Assembly (NCBI GenBank): GCA_014621425.1
Contig: JAANBB010000024.1
Location: forward strand, 62,001-126,000
Origin: Cylindrodendrum hubeiense
Taxonomy: Eukaryota > Ascomycota > Sordariomycetes > Hypocreales > Nectriaceae
Reading direction: 5' to 3'
Length of the DNA: 64,000 bases
Below are positions 46,461-57,185 of this stretch, in pieces. The translations under genes were made by a program, and so were the position numbers. Within the stretch, counting starts at the first letter, position 1; each line of letters begins with the position of its first letter. The notes beneath the pieces are model-generated. The model made no database searches. It worked only from the letters and a program-made list of their open reading frames with translations, and was not told the origin of the DNA.

Positions 46461-48395
46461 GTTTAAATAAGAAAGATGGTGTGGTAGATTGTGTGGTGGG
46501 GAATGGGTAGGGAGTGGCTAAGGATAAAGAATGAATCAAAGGAGCGATAAATGGAAACCATCGGTGTGATGTTGTGTACAAGGTGACAGCAGAAGCAAGT
46601 AAGATATACCAGGTGGCCACCACGGCAGTCTACACAAGGCCGCGATTAAGAAGCCCATACTGCCTTGGAGGTTCTTGCGCTGGTTTCATGTGTTAACATG
46701 AAGGAGTACATTGCAGAATGCATTCATAAGCGCCAGAGGTGCGGCTGGAGCCAGCATGGGTGCTATTCTTGGTCAACGAGTCCCTGTGATTCGTCCCCAC
46801 GCGATGTTCCTGCAGGTATAAGACAGCGTGAGTCATCCGAAACCTAAGCCCCAGATATGTTGTGGCGCAATCCAATAGTCAGCAGCAACGTTGCAGGCCA
46901 CTGGGCCGCTGTTGGTCCATCCTTTGAACAAGCATACTGCACCATTTCAAAGTCAGCCTTACGACACTTCCTTACTGTATGAGCTAAATTCTTCCTTCGA
47001 CGGCGTTTGGAAACATGCCAAAAATCCCCGCTCGGTTAAACCGATACGTTCACGCGAAATAATTGCCAAATCTTACAGATAAAGGTAAGTGCTAAGTAGA
47101 TAGCCTAGTTATGCGACAACACATGCTTGATGTGGGTTTCCGGCGTGTAAACCGCGCACATTGAACATTGTCATTTTTACTGCATGCGCAATTAGTTGCC
47201 CAACTCTTGCACGTTACTGCGGCCACAATGTACCCAAATTCGCTGCCTGCATAGCGCGTGCTGAGATAAGCTCAACACGCACACGTTGGGGGCTGGATGT
47301 AAGGGACCGTAGACGAATGCCAGGGTCACAATTAGCGCTGTGCACTCTCCAAGACATGGGACAACCCACAGCACGGCCAAGATGACACAGCGCACAACGC
47401 AGACAGCAGAACCAACAACACACGATGCAAAGCGCAAACCCAATCAACACTGAGAGAACTGTCGAACCAAGGTTGCAAGAACTGCAATGTCTAGCCGGCG
47501 GGCGGAGCCTCCTCAACATCAGCCCACCTCGTGAGACGCGACTTGCATCATTAGTTCATTCTTCCCTGTCTCAAACTAAGCGGCCCTACACTGGCCCAAC
47601 CTAGAAGTAGCAAAGCAATAGAAATCCAGTAGGGATAGGAAAAGCCGCAGACGTGCAGAGGAGGCACGGGGGCCTTGCTCTGCACAAGACGACCAAAATA
47701 AACAGCAATCGCATGCTTTGTAGGTTAGCTTCAAACGGGAGGCATTGCCTGACTAGCCAGGATCGGCTTGTGGCCCCCAAATCCTGCAACACTGCCACGA
47801 CTCCTGTAGCTCTTGGTCGGGGTAGGCTATTTACAAATAAGTCTAGCTTCTGTGTCTTCCGGCCATGCCACGGCCTTCGGTTGCACGTTTGGTCAGCGGG
47901 CATGTTGGTTCAGTTCACTACCGAGTATAGGGTAGCAACATAACACGCGTTCAAGCGCGTACACCGCCTGAAGTTGCATGATCCGCATCGAAGCGCTACC
48001 AAAGTACAGGCTACGTGACTGTTGCGATTGGGCTTCTGGTTTCTCATGACGCCCAGCTGGTTTAGAGACGCTAAAGTAGCGATACAAAGGGTCTGGGGTT
48101 ATGAAACACCACGATCAACTCAGTCTTCAGAATGTGAGGCACATCGGGGGGCGAGAGCGGCAGACCACCCAAAGGGATCGTCGAGAACTGAGCTAGCTTG
48201 ATGGGGACACGGGTACAAGAGTGGACGCGAGAATACCGGACAAACAATTGACCCGGCTCAGTTTCAAGTACTTAGTATACGGATGCAGCACAAAAACAGC
48301 TTTGCCCAAAAGAGTGATGAGGGAGGGGCACGTTAGCCTCCAATCGTTCGTTTCCAAGCGCACACATCAAATTTCCTCATACCAACCATCCCATG
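46461..48395. other. intergenic, no gene recognised
   Basis: 1.9 kb, including the promoter of the preceding minus-strand gene (just right of 46460). There are short frames only; nothing supported. Confidence 0.55.
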
Positions 48396-49198
48396 TTAAT
48401 TCGCACCAGTCCAGACGGTCGGACCAGGGTATGGATATGTAGTGTAGGACGTATACAAATTGAATACAATTCCAGACTCTGTTCGGGTGTAGAGGCTAGT
48501 CCCCGCGGTTCCGCTCGACGGCGCGACGGTACCACTGCCACCGACGATTAGGTTGAGACACTGCGGGTAGGCTTGCGCGCCGTTGTCGTTCTGAGCGCTG
48601 TGCAACGCAATGATTTCGTGCCGGATGATGTAGTTTCCCGGTTTCAGATTGCGTGGAATCGTCGTCGACGTAGAGTAGTTGCTCGCGATCAGAGTGTCGG
48701 TCACCCAGGTCGTACCGCTGACGATACTGCTTTGGCTGATTTTCGACCAAGTCAGGCTACCGCCTGTGGTCTCACCTATTCCGTTAAATGGTTAGACCCA
48801 TTCACTACGCAAAGAATGAAACTGAAAAACGGCATTATACCATTGTATGGAGCAATGTAGTTGATAATAGGACCCTTGTGAGACTCAGGCCATGTGTTCC
48901 AGAAAAACGTAATGGTCTCTCCAGCATTGATATTGATGAAGTTCTTCCCAGCGGTGGCGCTCTTGTGACAGGCTATGTCTGTTGTGCCAAAGTTGGCTGG
49001 CTCGACAAATCCGAGATCCTGGTTCAGAGAGTTCCAACCTGCCGTAGCCGGAGATTGACCTGTTGGGTAGTAATACCAGACGGGGTCTGCCCCAGCAGTC
49101 CAAACCCCGTTGACTTTGACTCCGGATACGAAGCCGTGAGCTGATACCAGCTGAGGTGCGTAGGCCGCAAGGCTGATGAATGCAGTAAATGGTCGCAT
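48396..49198 (-). CDS. AA9 lytic polysaccharide monooxygenase, 245 aa
   Basis: Two exons, 49198-48841 and 48775-48396, join over a 65-nt intron (GTATAA donor, TAG acceptor) with the Gly codon restored. The signal peptide MRPFTAFISLAAYAPQLVSA ends right before His21, which becomes the N-terminal copper-binding His. The second histidine-brace residue is His107 in PESHKGPIINYIAPYN. The axial Tyr is 189 in GAQAYPQCLNL, with Gln187 in its usual place. No CBM1 follows; the end is a short Tyr/Thr-rich tail. AA9 enzymes cleave cellulose or related glucans oxidatively with copper and a co-substrate. Family assignment and catalytic residues are clear; regioselectivity cannot be read. Confidence 0.95.
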
Positions 49199-50505
49199 AT
49201 CGAGGACCGCGGGTTTAGTAGTTAAAAAAGTCTAGTATTTGCCTGTCAAGAGCTTGGTGTATCATTCTCGCCACTTATCCGTGGCATGTTGACTTATTTA
49301 TAGTTTGTCTCCCATGTAGGTTCATGTTGCAGCCGTTTGTGTTGCTAAAATGTGTGCTATACTGATTTGTGGGAGATGGAAACACCATACTCAGTTATCC
49401 AGCCTCTAGGACCTTTCGAGTGGGCTTGAAACATATTTCTCCAAAGTCATGAGGGGTATTTGCAGCTATTCGGTGATTTGGGATTGTTCCCGATTGGCCA
49501 GCTTGAGCGTCGCACCGGACCTCGACCATCCGTTCTCCCGATATGTCCACCATGACGCCTTGGTAAGTCCCCGTTTCGCTGTAATGGTAAACGAAAACAT
49601 TTCCAAGGCCTTGAATTACGTTTATGCTTTACTTCATGTTCATCTATTACCACAATTCGCGTGACCGGAACGTGTCACTCCGTCTCCATGTAGGGAACGG
49701 ACGATCCGTCATTCTCACCATAATGTACGCAAAGACTCGTCTTCAACCATCTAGAGACGGCTAAAATGCAAGAATGGGAGAAATTGTATTGGTGGGGCTT
49801 TATGTGAGCTTTTTATAGCTGCCATTGGAAGCAACTGCCGAAATACCCTTGCCCACAGCGATCCAACCTTAACATTAACCGTAAATTATCACAAAAGGGA
49901 TCTCTAGGTATCTATAATTAATGAATGTTAGCATCTTAACATGTTTTTTGGTTGAAGCTGTACCATAAGTCATTTGTTCTATGTACTGAGGCCGGCTTGC
50001 GTGGTCAGATTTAACTAATGCAAAACACAGCTTACACTATATTAGTTTAGTCACCAAGACTCAATGTGTACTCTCCACTGGTAATACTCGCAACTATCTT
50101 TTAACCTTTCTTCAGAACTTGGAACCGGCAACACCCTCCCACATGCCGGTTCAATCAACCGCAGGCCCGTCTTACCGGGTGGTTGACGGACCATTGCTCT
50201 CCGCGTTCAGGGTTGCGTGCAGGGTTCTCGGTCCGAACTCCGGGTCTTCCGGCCAATTAACTACAACAACTTGGTCCAGAATAGCAGAAAATTGAATCCG
50301 GGGTATCATACGAGGACTTGTCTTGCTTAAGTCTCGCACAGTGTTATTATGTGTATGGCAGGCTTTCCCAGGATGTTCGTGAATTATTCACAATACAGCG
50401 TGTATGTTGCCGTCTTATTATCTATGCTCTTTTCATCTCTCTCAACAAAAGCGCACTAGAATTGGAGCTAAACTGATGTCAAACTTAAAATGCATTATTT
50501 AAAAT
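49199..50505. other. intergenic, no gene recognised
   Basis: 1.3 kb. The promoter of the AA9 gene lies at its left end. No other gene is supported. Confidence 0.55.
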
Positions 50506-53060
50506 CTATCCTTCATTATTACAATTCGTACAATAGTCCATCACGACCTTGCACGTGTTTGAAAGATAGACATGTCCACACATCCAGATGTCATCGTCAG
50601 TCTTAGCTTTCTCACGGCTAGTATTCAATATTAGAATGAGTTCGGTTCGAAGAAGGGGGGAAATCATGCAACTTACGCTTCCTTGATGAGCTTGCCGCTC
50701 ATGCCTATGCCATAATCATCACAGCTAAACTTTGCGATACAACCAGCCTGGCCAACAGAGACGAGTACAAGGATTCCCTTCTTTGATCGACTGTATCGAG
50801 TGGTATAGCCGCTATAAATCGTATCATCTTCGAAGGCGTCAATAGCTCTATCACAGGCCTCGCCGAGACCGCTCTTCGAAAGGCCGTCGCTGGTGCCACA
50901 CTGACCCCCGCCGTCGTTGTCAACGTCAGTCTGCGTTGGCACGGGTGTCGAGACGGTGGAAGGTTCGCCAACGCCAACTGATGCGGTGATATGAACGCCG
51001 GTATAGACATCATAGTACGCAAGTGAGTACGACGACCAGACCAGGACGGTGCCAGCGCTAGTTTGGGTTAGGGGCCCGTTGATGGGCGCATCAGTCGCAG
51101 GAGGTGCTTCAGTAGTTGGATTGATCTTAGACGGGAACTCTGTATAGGCTGCACAGCTATTATCGATTAGAGTGGTCGTGGCAACGTATTGCCGGCCATC
51201 GACAGTGGTATCGCATTGACAATAGGCTGATGGAACACTGGGCCCCCCGTAGATGACGCAGGGATAGTAGGTGCGGGTTGGCTCGGTTGAAGTCGGATCG
51301 GGGGTGGTGGCGAGCCCGGATGATGGAGTAGAACCGGGTGTGACCAAGTCAGAGGAGCGCCTGGTCGACGTAATAAGTGTGCTTGGCGTCATAGTAGGGG
51401 TTGAAGATTCAGTCTCCCAAGTACTCGTGGACTGTTCGGGTGTTCCAGTTGAACTTGTCGACTGCTCCGGTGTACCAGTGGAAGTCGTCCACTGCTTTGG
51501 TGTCTCGGTGGAAGTTGTCGACTGCCCGGGTGTTCCGGTAGGAGTTGTCGATACATCGCCCTCAAGTTGTTCGAAGATATCTTCTAAATATATAATAGTG
51601 TCTTTGTCCACGTCTGCGGTTGCTGCATCATCGGGGATATCTTCAAGTGGGTCCTCTTCATAGCCTCCAACCCAGAGCAGGTCCGAGAAAAGAGTCGTCG
51701 TTGCCGTTGCTTGTGTTCCTGTGGCGCAGCTGATGATTGTCGGACAGTCTCCGAACTCGGTCCTAGTGATCGTGTTATTATTCCCTTCCTGCTCATAAAC
51801 CCCATGATATGGGGTTTCAGAATACGCTTACATGATTTCTGTCCCTGCCTCGGAAATGTATGAGATGGTCCTAGTGCAGTCCGGAATCTCTGTGGCAGTG
51901 CACTCCGCTGTGGTAGACTCTGTAGTCGACTCCGCTGTAGACTCTGCGGTGGACTCATCGTCGTCATCATCATCGTCATCGTCATTGTCAGGGTCGGGGT
52001 TCGAAGTAGGAGCGGGAGGGGTACTTCCGCCGCCGCCGCCGCCGCCACCACCACCACCGCCCCCAGACAGCTTCCAGAACCAGCCAAAAGGCCAGATGAC
52101 AATAACCCCATTGTCGTCATCTGTGGTGGTGGTGGTTCCTGTGAATGAAGTGAAGTCCGGGTCCTGCTGGGGAATATAGGTCGCGACGGCACCATCGGTA
52201 CCAGTGACAATCTCCCCCCCTTCCACTGTACTGATTGGGCCAGTGCTTTCTGTGATTGATGGGACTGTAGACGTTTGTCCTGGGTTTTGGGTAGTCGAAT
52301 TTTCATCAGCAGGTGTAGCGGAGGCTGACGAAGTTTCAGTGTAGGACCCCGAAGCCGCGGTAGATGTTTCTGACTTCTCTGACGTGTCTGAGATCTTTGG
52401 GGTCTCTGTCGAGGTGTCTGAAAAGGTCCCTGGCGTACTCACGGGGATTGAGAGGCCTGGAGTAGTTTCCGTTGAGCTTCCAGGTACTCCCGTATCAGTG
52501 TCGTTGTCCGCTGGTGTCTCTCCTGGTGTGCCAACAGTGGTCGTCGTCTCCAAAGCCACTGACGCCTCCGTTGTGGTGTCGGTTAAGCCTCCAGGAGCTC
52601 TCGTGTCAGTGACGATGCCCCCAGGTGTTGTCACTGGCGTACCAGTAGCGTTTGTAGTGTCCGAAGCTACTGAGGCTTCGGTTGTGGTTTTTGTGTACGG
52701 CTCTGGCGTCCCTACAGGAATTGAAAGGCCAGGAGTGGTGTCAGTTGAGCCTACAGGCACTCCCGTGCCAGTTTCAATGCCCCCCGATGTCTCCTGCGGG
52801 GTACCGGTGGTAATATCGGTCGAAACCTCTGCTGGATACTCCGAGGATGTCAAAGTAGACGTCTCGGACGAGGTTTGGATTATGGCAGTGGTGTTTGTGT
52901 GGCCAGGTGTGGTCCCAGGCGTGATAGTCTCCAGAAGCCCATCGCCTACCAATGGTGCCCTTCTCAATAAGCCGGCTCCATTGAACCGGCCCTCAGCTGC
53001 TCCGGAGACCGGTGCTACAACGCACAGCCCTAAAACGCTGAGCTTCCACAGCGGTGGCAT
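50506..53060 (-). CDS. large mucin-like secreted protein with Cys-rich C-terminal domain, 808 aa
   Basis: Three exons, 53060-51832, 51762-50677 and 50617-50506, have introns of 69 and 59 nt. Start 53060 opens the signal peptide MPPLWKLSVLGLCVVAPVSGA. Most of the first 380 residues are Ser/Thr/Pro repeats (TTTEASVA, GLSIPV blocks), surely heavily O-glycosylated. A Gly run of about 13, an Asp run and AEST repeats follow. After a short Cys segment (CPTIISCATG) there is a second Thr-rich repeat (STGTPEQ). The C-terminal part has two cysteine-bearing modules: TYYPCVIYGGPSVPSAYCQC, and QCGTSDGL ... GCIAKFSCDDYGIGMSG, finishing through the last exon with MCGHVYLSNTCKVVMDYC. Similar terminal modules occur in some long secreted fungal proteins, but I cannot name the family surely. 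Divergent from the metalloprotease gene. Confidence 0.85.
52027..52064. repeat. Gly-codon trinucleotide repeat in the mucin-like gene
   Basis: An uninterrupted run of CCG and CCA triplets on the plus strand encodes Gly. A GTC/ATC triplet run for Asp lies just left (about 51957-51990). Both are prone to length change. Confidence 0.8.
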
Positions 53061-54069
53061 GTCGATGGACGTGATGAAATGTAAACCGAAAAGAACGTCA
53101 AGGAAAGTCAAGGAGAAACGAATGGTACCAGGACTAAATGGTGGGATGGCAGAAAGGAATGAATGGGAATGTTTATCAGGAGGCAGGCATCGTGAGTAAG
53201 GAGCGGGCGATATCTTTGGTGCCTTGATCAAGTAAAAGCCGAGACCTTGGGGGCTGACTGACTCCTACTTCATCAACCTGATCCGGCGCCTGAGCACAAT
53301 CGGCAGGGCTGGATCCACATGAATCATTACGAGGCCTGCCAAGGACCATCCTTCGTGGCCATGCCAATCTCGGGATTAGGCGCCATGATTGGGGCCTTTG
53401 GACAGACTAGTAGGGGTGCGGTTCATAAGGCTGGGTTGTTCATCCGTACATTCGACCAGGTTTCAGGATTTTCAGCTCTACAGTCTGCAACGTATGGTAA
53501 ACTCGAATTAGCACAAAATGCGACTTTGCGATATGAAGGGTTGCAGCCAAACCCTGATCTGTTAACATGCAGGGATTAATTGGCGGCAATCGGACGTTTC
53601 TAATTAGCCTGCCTCTTTGGCCCCCTCAGCCCGTGGGGCAAGTCAACTCACGCGCTTACCAGCAGCTCCTGCTCGCAACACGCGAATGCGACCGTGGGAA
53701 TTGAAGGATCACAAACGAGGCGGCAATCGGACGTTTTGAGTTAACTCACCCATCCTTCGCCCGTGAAGCTAGCGGGGTCAAGTCCACACATGCACTTACA
53801 ACCAACACCCACACACGTCAACTTGGCGGGGGCTGTGTGCTCCGCCGCTAATTACAGCTAATTGCAGGGGAGTAAACACGGCCAGCCCTGCGGCGACAGC
53901 CTTGGTCATATGTCAGTCTTTGCCGTCTCCCTGCTGTACGGACGAGAGATAAACATACATCCATTCGTTTTTTCTCATTTCCTTGTCAAGGGGATCTCAC
54001 CTGCGGCCCCGTCCTTCATTTTCATTTTCTTCAATTTTGTTCCAGTCTTTCTTTGAGTCAGCACGCAGC
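53061..54069. other. divergent promoter region with a duplicated element
   Basis: 1 kb between divergently transcribed secreted-protein genes. It contains the duplicated element at 53582-53736, and CTAATTA/GCTAATT motifs near 53601 and 53848. No gene is supported inside. Confidence 0.55.
53582..53736 (+). promoter_or_regulatory. duplicated 18-bp element with CGG-CAAT-CGG core
   Basis: GGCGGCAATCGGACGTTT occurs exactly at 53582-53599 and 53719-53736. Weaker similarity extends to the right of both copies (GTCAAGTCC-type stretches). The paired CGG triplets resemble Zn2Cys6 half-sites. They could serve both flanking divergent genes. Confidence 0.5.
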
Positions 54070-55571
54070 ATGCTTCTGTTTCGGCACGTCTGGCTACTGG
54101 TCGGACTGATGTCCGGCTTCGGCTCGGCGGAAACGACGGCTAACCTAGGCATTTGGGATGTCGACAAGAGCTGTGACACTGATGCCACGTACTTACAGGA
54201 GTCCATGGACGTGGCGCTCGGCATCGCAACCGCAGCTCAAGATAGCCTCAATTTTGTTCTCCAAAAACAGCCCAACAAGGACGAAGATCCCGACGGGTAC
54301 CTAAAGTGGAACCGCATTTACAGGGCCGCAGTTGCTACACTTGGCTTTGCCCCAAGGCTAAGCGTGGCACAAAGCCCTAGCGATCAGTATTTCTCAGATG
54401 CTTTTCGTAAGTTTGTGTTCCCACGCTGGTGTCCGATCGCACAGCTTACCTTTGTTACCCAAGGTATCTTCGACAAAATTGTGGCTACGCTTCCGTCCGC
54501 GCAAAATGATCCCGCGGATGGCTACGTCGCAAAATTGAAGAATCGCGACGGTGCGAAACCTAAGATTATCTGCGGTGACGATGCCTGGGACTGGCTGGGA
54601 TTGGAAGACAAGGTCCCGGGCAAGTCGTACACTCTGATGCAGGAAAAAGACTTCGCGCAACTTATCTTGGATGGCCGCGAAGGAGCATGGTACAACGATG
54701 ACCGCTGGGTCTGGAAAAATACAGAAAGAGAAAAACCAGTTTTCTGTCGCCCTGGTTTATGGGCTTCTGTCTACTGGAGCTATGACATGATTGTCTTCTG
54801 CGACCGCATGTTTACGGACAAAGCCAAGAGTCTCCCGTCACCAAAAACTCTCAAGGCCAGCGGTATTAGCGAGAATGATAAGCTCGGCACCCATGCCGCG
54901 CATCTTTCGGTCATCATGGTGCACGAGCTCACCCATTGGTATGGGGGTGTAGAAACAAATACCGATGGCTCACTTATTCTAAATAAACCCAGTGAGTCGA
55001 TACCTAATGCCACCCTGCCGTCCCCATGCACTAACTGTGATCAGTTATCCTGGATCAAACTGCAGTGGATGTTACTGGCAAACTCATCTATCATGTCAAT
55101 GGCAAGGACCAGGTGTTCAAAACTCCACCTTCAGACGAGCAGGCCAAAAAGAACGGCTGGGATCGTGTGTTGACATGTGAGTCTGAAAATTCTTGCTAAC
55201 ACGAAAATCTGCCCATTTGCTCCATCTGTTCAAGAGGCATGGAAAATTGAGATGGCTAACCCGTTGTTCTCTTCAGACGGCCAACGCGATGTTTGGAATT
55301 TGGCAAAGACCAACAAGGGCAGTACTGCGGATAACTCTGGACCAAAGAAGGCCCTCAAAAATGCAGACTCTTTGTCGCTCTTTGCATTGATGATGTAAGA
55401 TCTGCTCTTTATTTTTTTTAAAACTTTCTTCGATTGAAAGAGGAAGAAAGAAAAAGGAAAGTCCCATTGATGCTAACAATTGCTTGCAGGTATCTCGATG
55501 AATGGGACTGGTCCGACAAAGGGGAAGCACGGATACCTGGCAAGAAGTACAAGAGAGAGAGGGATGAGTAG
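54070..55571 (+). CDS. secreted zincin metalloprotease (HExxH, lysine-specific/M35-like), possible splice defect
   Basis: Exon 1 is 54070-54991 and ends in phase 1. The signal peptide is MLLFRHVWLLVGLMSGFGSA. The zinc motif is HELTH at residues 285-289 in VIMVHELTHWYGG. The second exon starts at 55045 (IILDQTAVDV), the third at 55235 (AWKIEMANPLF), the fourth at 55490-55571 (YLDEWDWSDKGEARIP). The problem is the exon 2-3 junction. The best donor, GTGAGT at 55177, joined to the only suitable acceptor (55234), creates a TAG. A weaker donor, GTGTGT at 55165, keeps the frame but removes four codons including RVLT; this would give 427 residues. Before the doubtful junction, the catalytic HExxH is intact. 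It may be a working gene with an unusual splice or an early pseudogene. Confidence 0.75.
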
Positions 55572-55803
55572 ACCCGAATTTAGGGCTTAATTTATTGATG
55601 TTTTTGGGACTCTAAGTAGCCCACCGTCTTTGGCTAAAGAAAGTGAGGCTCAAATGCGATATATAGATCCTTCGCAAAAGGACTGTTTAGATATCAACTC
55701 ACAGTATCTAGAGGCTCCACTCTTATTTATATCCACGGTAACATAATTATTTATTCACCACATCGGACCAGGATATCGCCTGGCGGTCCATGACAATAAC
55801 AGC

Positions 55804-57185
55804 CTACAAGGTGATTATGCCACAGCTGGCTCCCTCAGTTGTGCTTGCGACCATACGCGGGGAATCGAGTTGAGGTTTATCTGAACCCTCTAGAATCCAA
55901 TATCCAGCAACTTGAGTCCCGGCTTGAGCCAAGTGATATGGAGGATTCGGATAGCTGTCGATAAACGGCAACTGTATAACACTCATTTCGCCATCAATAT
56001 ACCGCCAGACTTGGCGGTATGAATCTAGATACGAGCCGTAACTACCATCACCTTCGAGTATAAATGAAGCGTCAGCGTACAAAAGTTCGAAAAAGAAATC
56101 GGGGAGTGCGAAAGCACACTCGCGTAGAATGGACATTCGTTGAGCAAACTGATCAATATGCTTCAGAATCACATCAAGAAATTCCTTTTCACCCTGGATA
56201 TTGGAATAGAAATCGTCTGGTTCCTCAAGTGAAACATGTAGATAGCAAAGTGTAGGGAATTGCGATGAGAGCAGCTGCAAGATGATCTCTAGATTATCCT
56301 CGTCAAGCTCGGCATTATCTAGCTCATCATTGACAGGGCATGTCTTTAGCGACCAACGAATCTCGAGTGAAGTTATTGTTGCAAGTCGATGTGGTAATAA
56401 AAGTTGTGGGAGACGAGAGAGCATGTCTTCGCCCGTCATGACAATTGTGTTCGTCGAATGTAGCACATCGATACTCTCAGCATAGCTGTCAAGTCTCATT
56501 AGTTATTATTATTATACAAGTCGGGATATGTTGCTTACTTTTGGCGGCAAGATAAGAGCCAGCCCATTACGCCGATAAAACATTCAGAGGGCACATCACC
56601 ACCTCTCCACACAAGGCAGTAGTTGGCCTCACCGACGCGACAATGGTCAGCCCAGGAACCAGCAAGACCGCCTCTTGTCATGGGTCCTGCTGGTACATCA
56701 GGCTCGAGTCGATGGCAAATAGAGCTCCACCATCGCCAAGCCTTTGGCCGAGCCTTATCAATGATCCGTACTCTTGTATTACGGAACCTCTCTGATTTCT
56801 TGTTATTGATACCACAATGATGGCCAACAATCAACCGCTGGGATGTATCTGGATGGCCGTAGGAGAGGTTCATGTGCAGGCGCCTGTCTCCAAAAGCTAG
56901 TCGAACAATGTCTCTCCGGATATTAGGCGGAAGCTTGAAGTACGAGGCAGACTCTTGAAACAAGGCCCTTGGAGCTTTGATGGAGTCAGAATCGGCATCA
57001 CGGAATCCGGGTGGAGTCAGATCTCGAAGTCGAGGATTGGGAAGACACGGGAGTTGTTCGATTGGCGCCTCCCAGTTTTCATCATCGTACCCTATCACTG
57101 CTGTTGAGGGGCTACTGCGCGCTGAACTCCCGGGCGACGGCGATCTATACCTATCGCTGGTATGCTCGTCGGTATCAGGCCTCAT
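55804..57185 (-). CDS. DUF7730-type fungal protein, 442 aa
   Basis: Two exons, 57185-56539 and 56485-55804, join over a 53-nt intron (GTAAGC ... CTAATG ... ACAG). The N-terminal 75 residues are Ser/Pro-rich and likely disordered. The core starts with SYFKLPPNIRRDIVRLAFGDRRLHMNLSY, an F-box-like opening common in this fungal family, and continues to GVMGWLLSCRQ. After the splice comes NYAESIDVLHSTNTIVM, the hallmark 'seen in the field of old chitchat' positions of the DUF7730 domain, where the splice restores CRQ-NYAESIDVL. The C-terminal 200 residues show repeated short helices and strands and no catalytic pattern. Function is unknown. Confidence 0.8.

Noticed and set aside
47190..47520. Cys/Val-rich minus-strand open frames
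   Set aside because: Their signal-like hydrophobic start is not followed by a coherent protein, and two frames overlap without splice signals.
39478..49198. GMC oxidoreductase, membrane protein and AA9 LPMO as one cellulose-degrading cluster
   Set aside because: The genes are spaced by kilobases on mixed strands with unrelated genes between; there is no evidence of shared regulation.
52384..53199. Long plus-strand open frame of 271 codons
   Set aside because: It is exactly antisense to the Ser/Thr-rich repeat exon of the mucin-like gene; Val/Ser-rich composition is the mirror of Thr/Pro codons, with no motif of its own.
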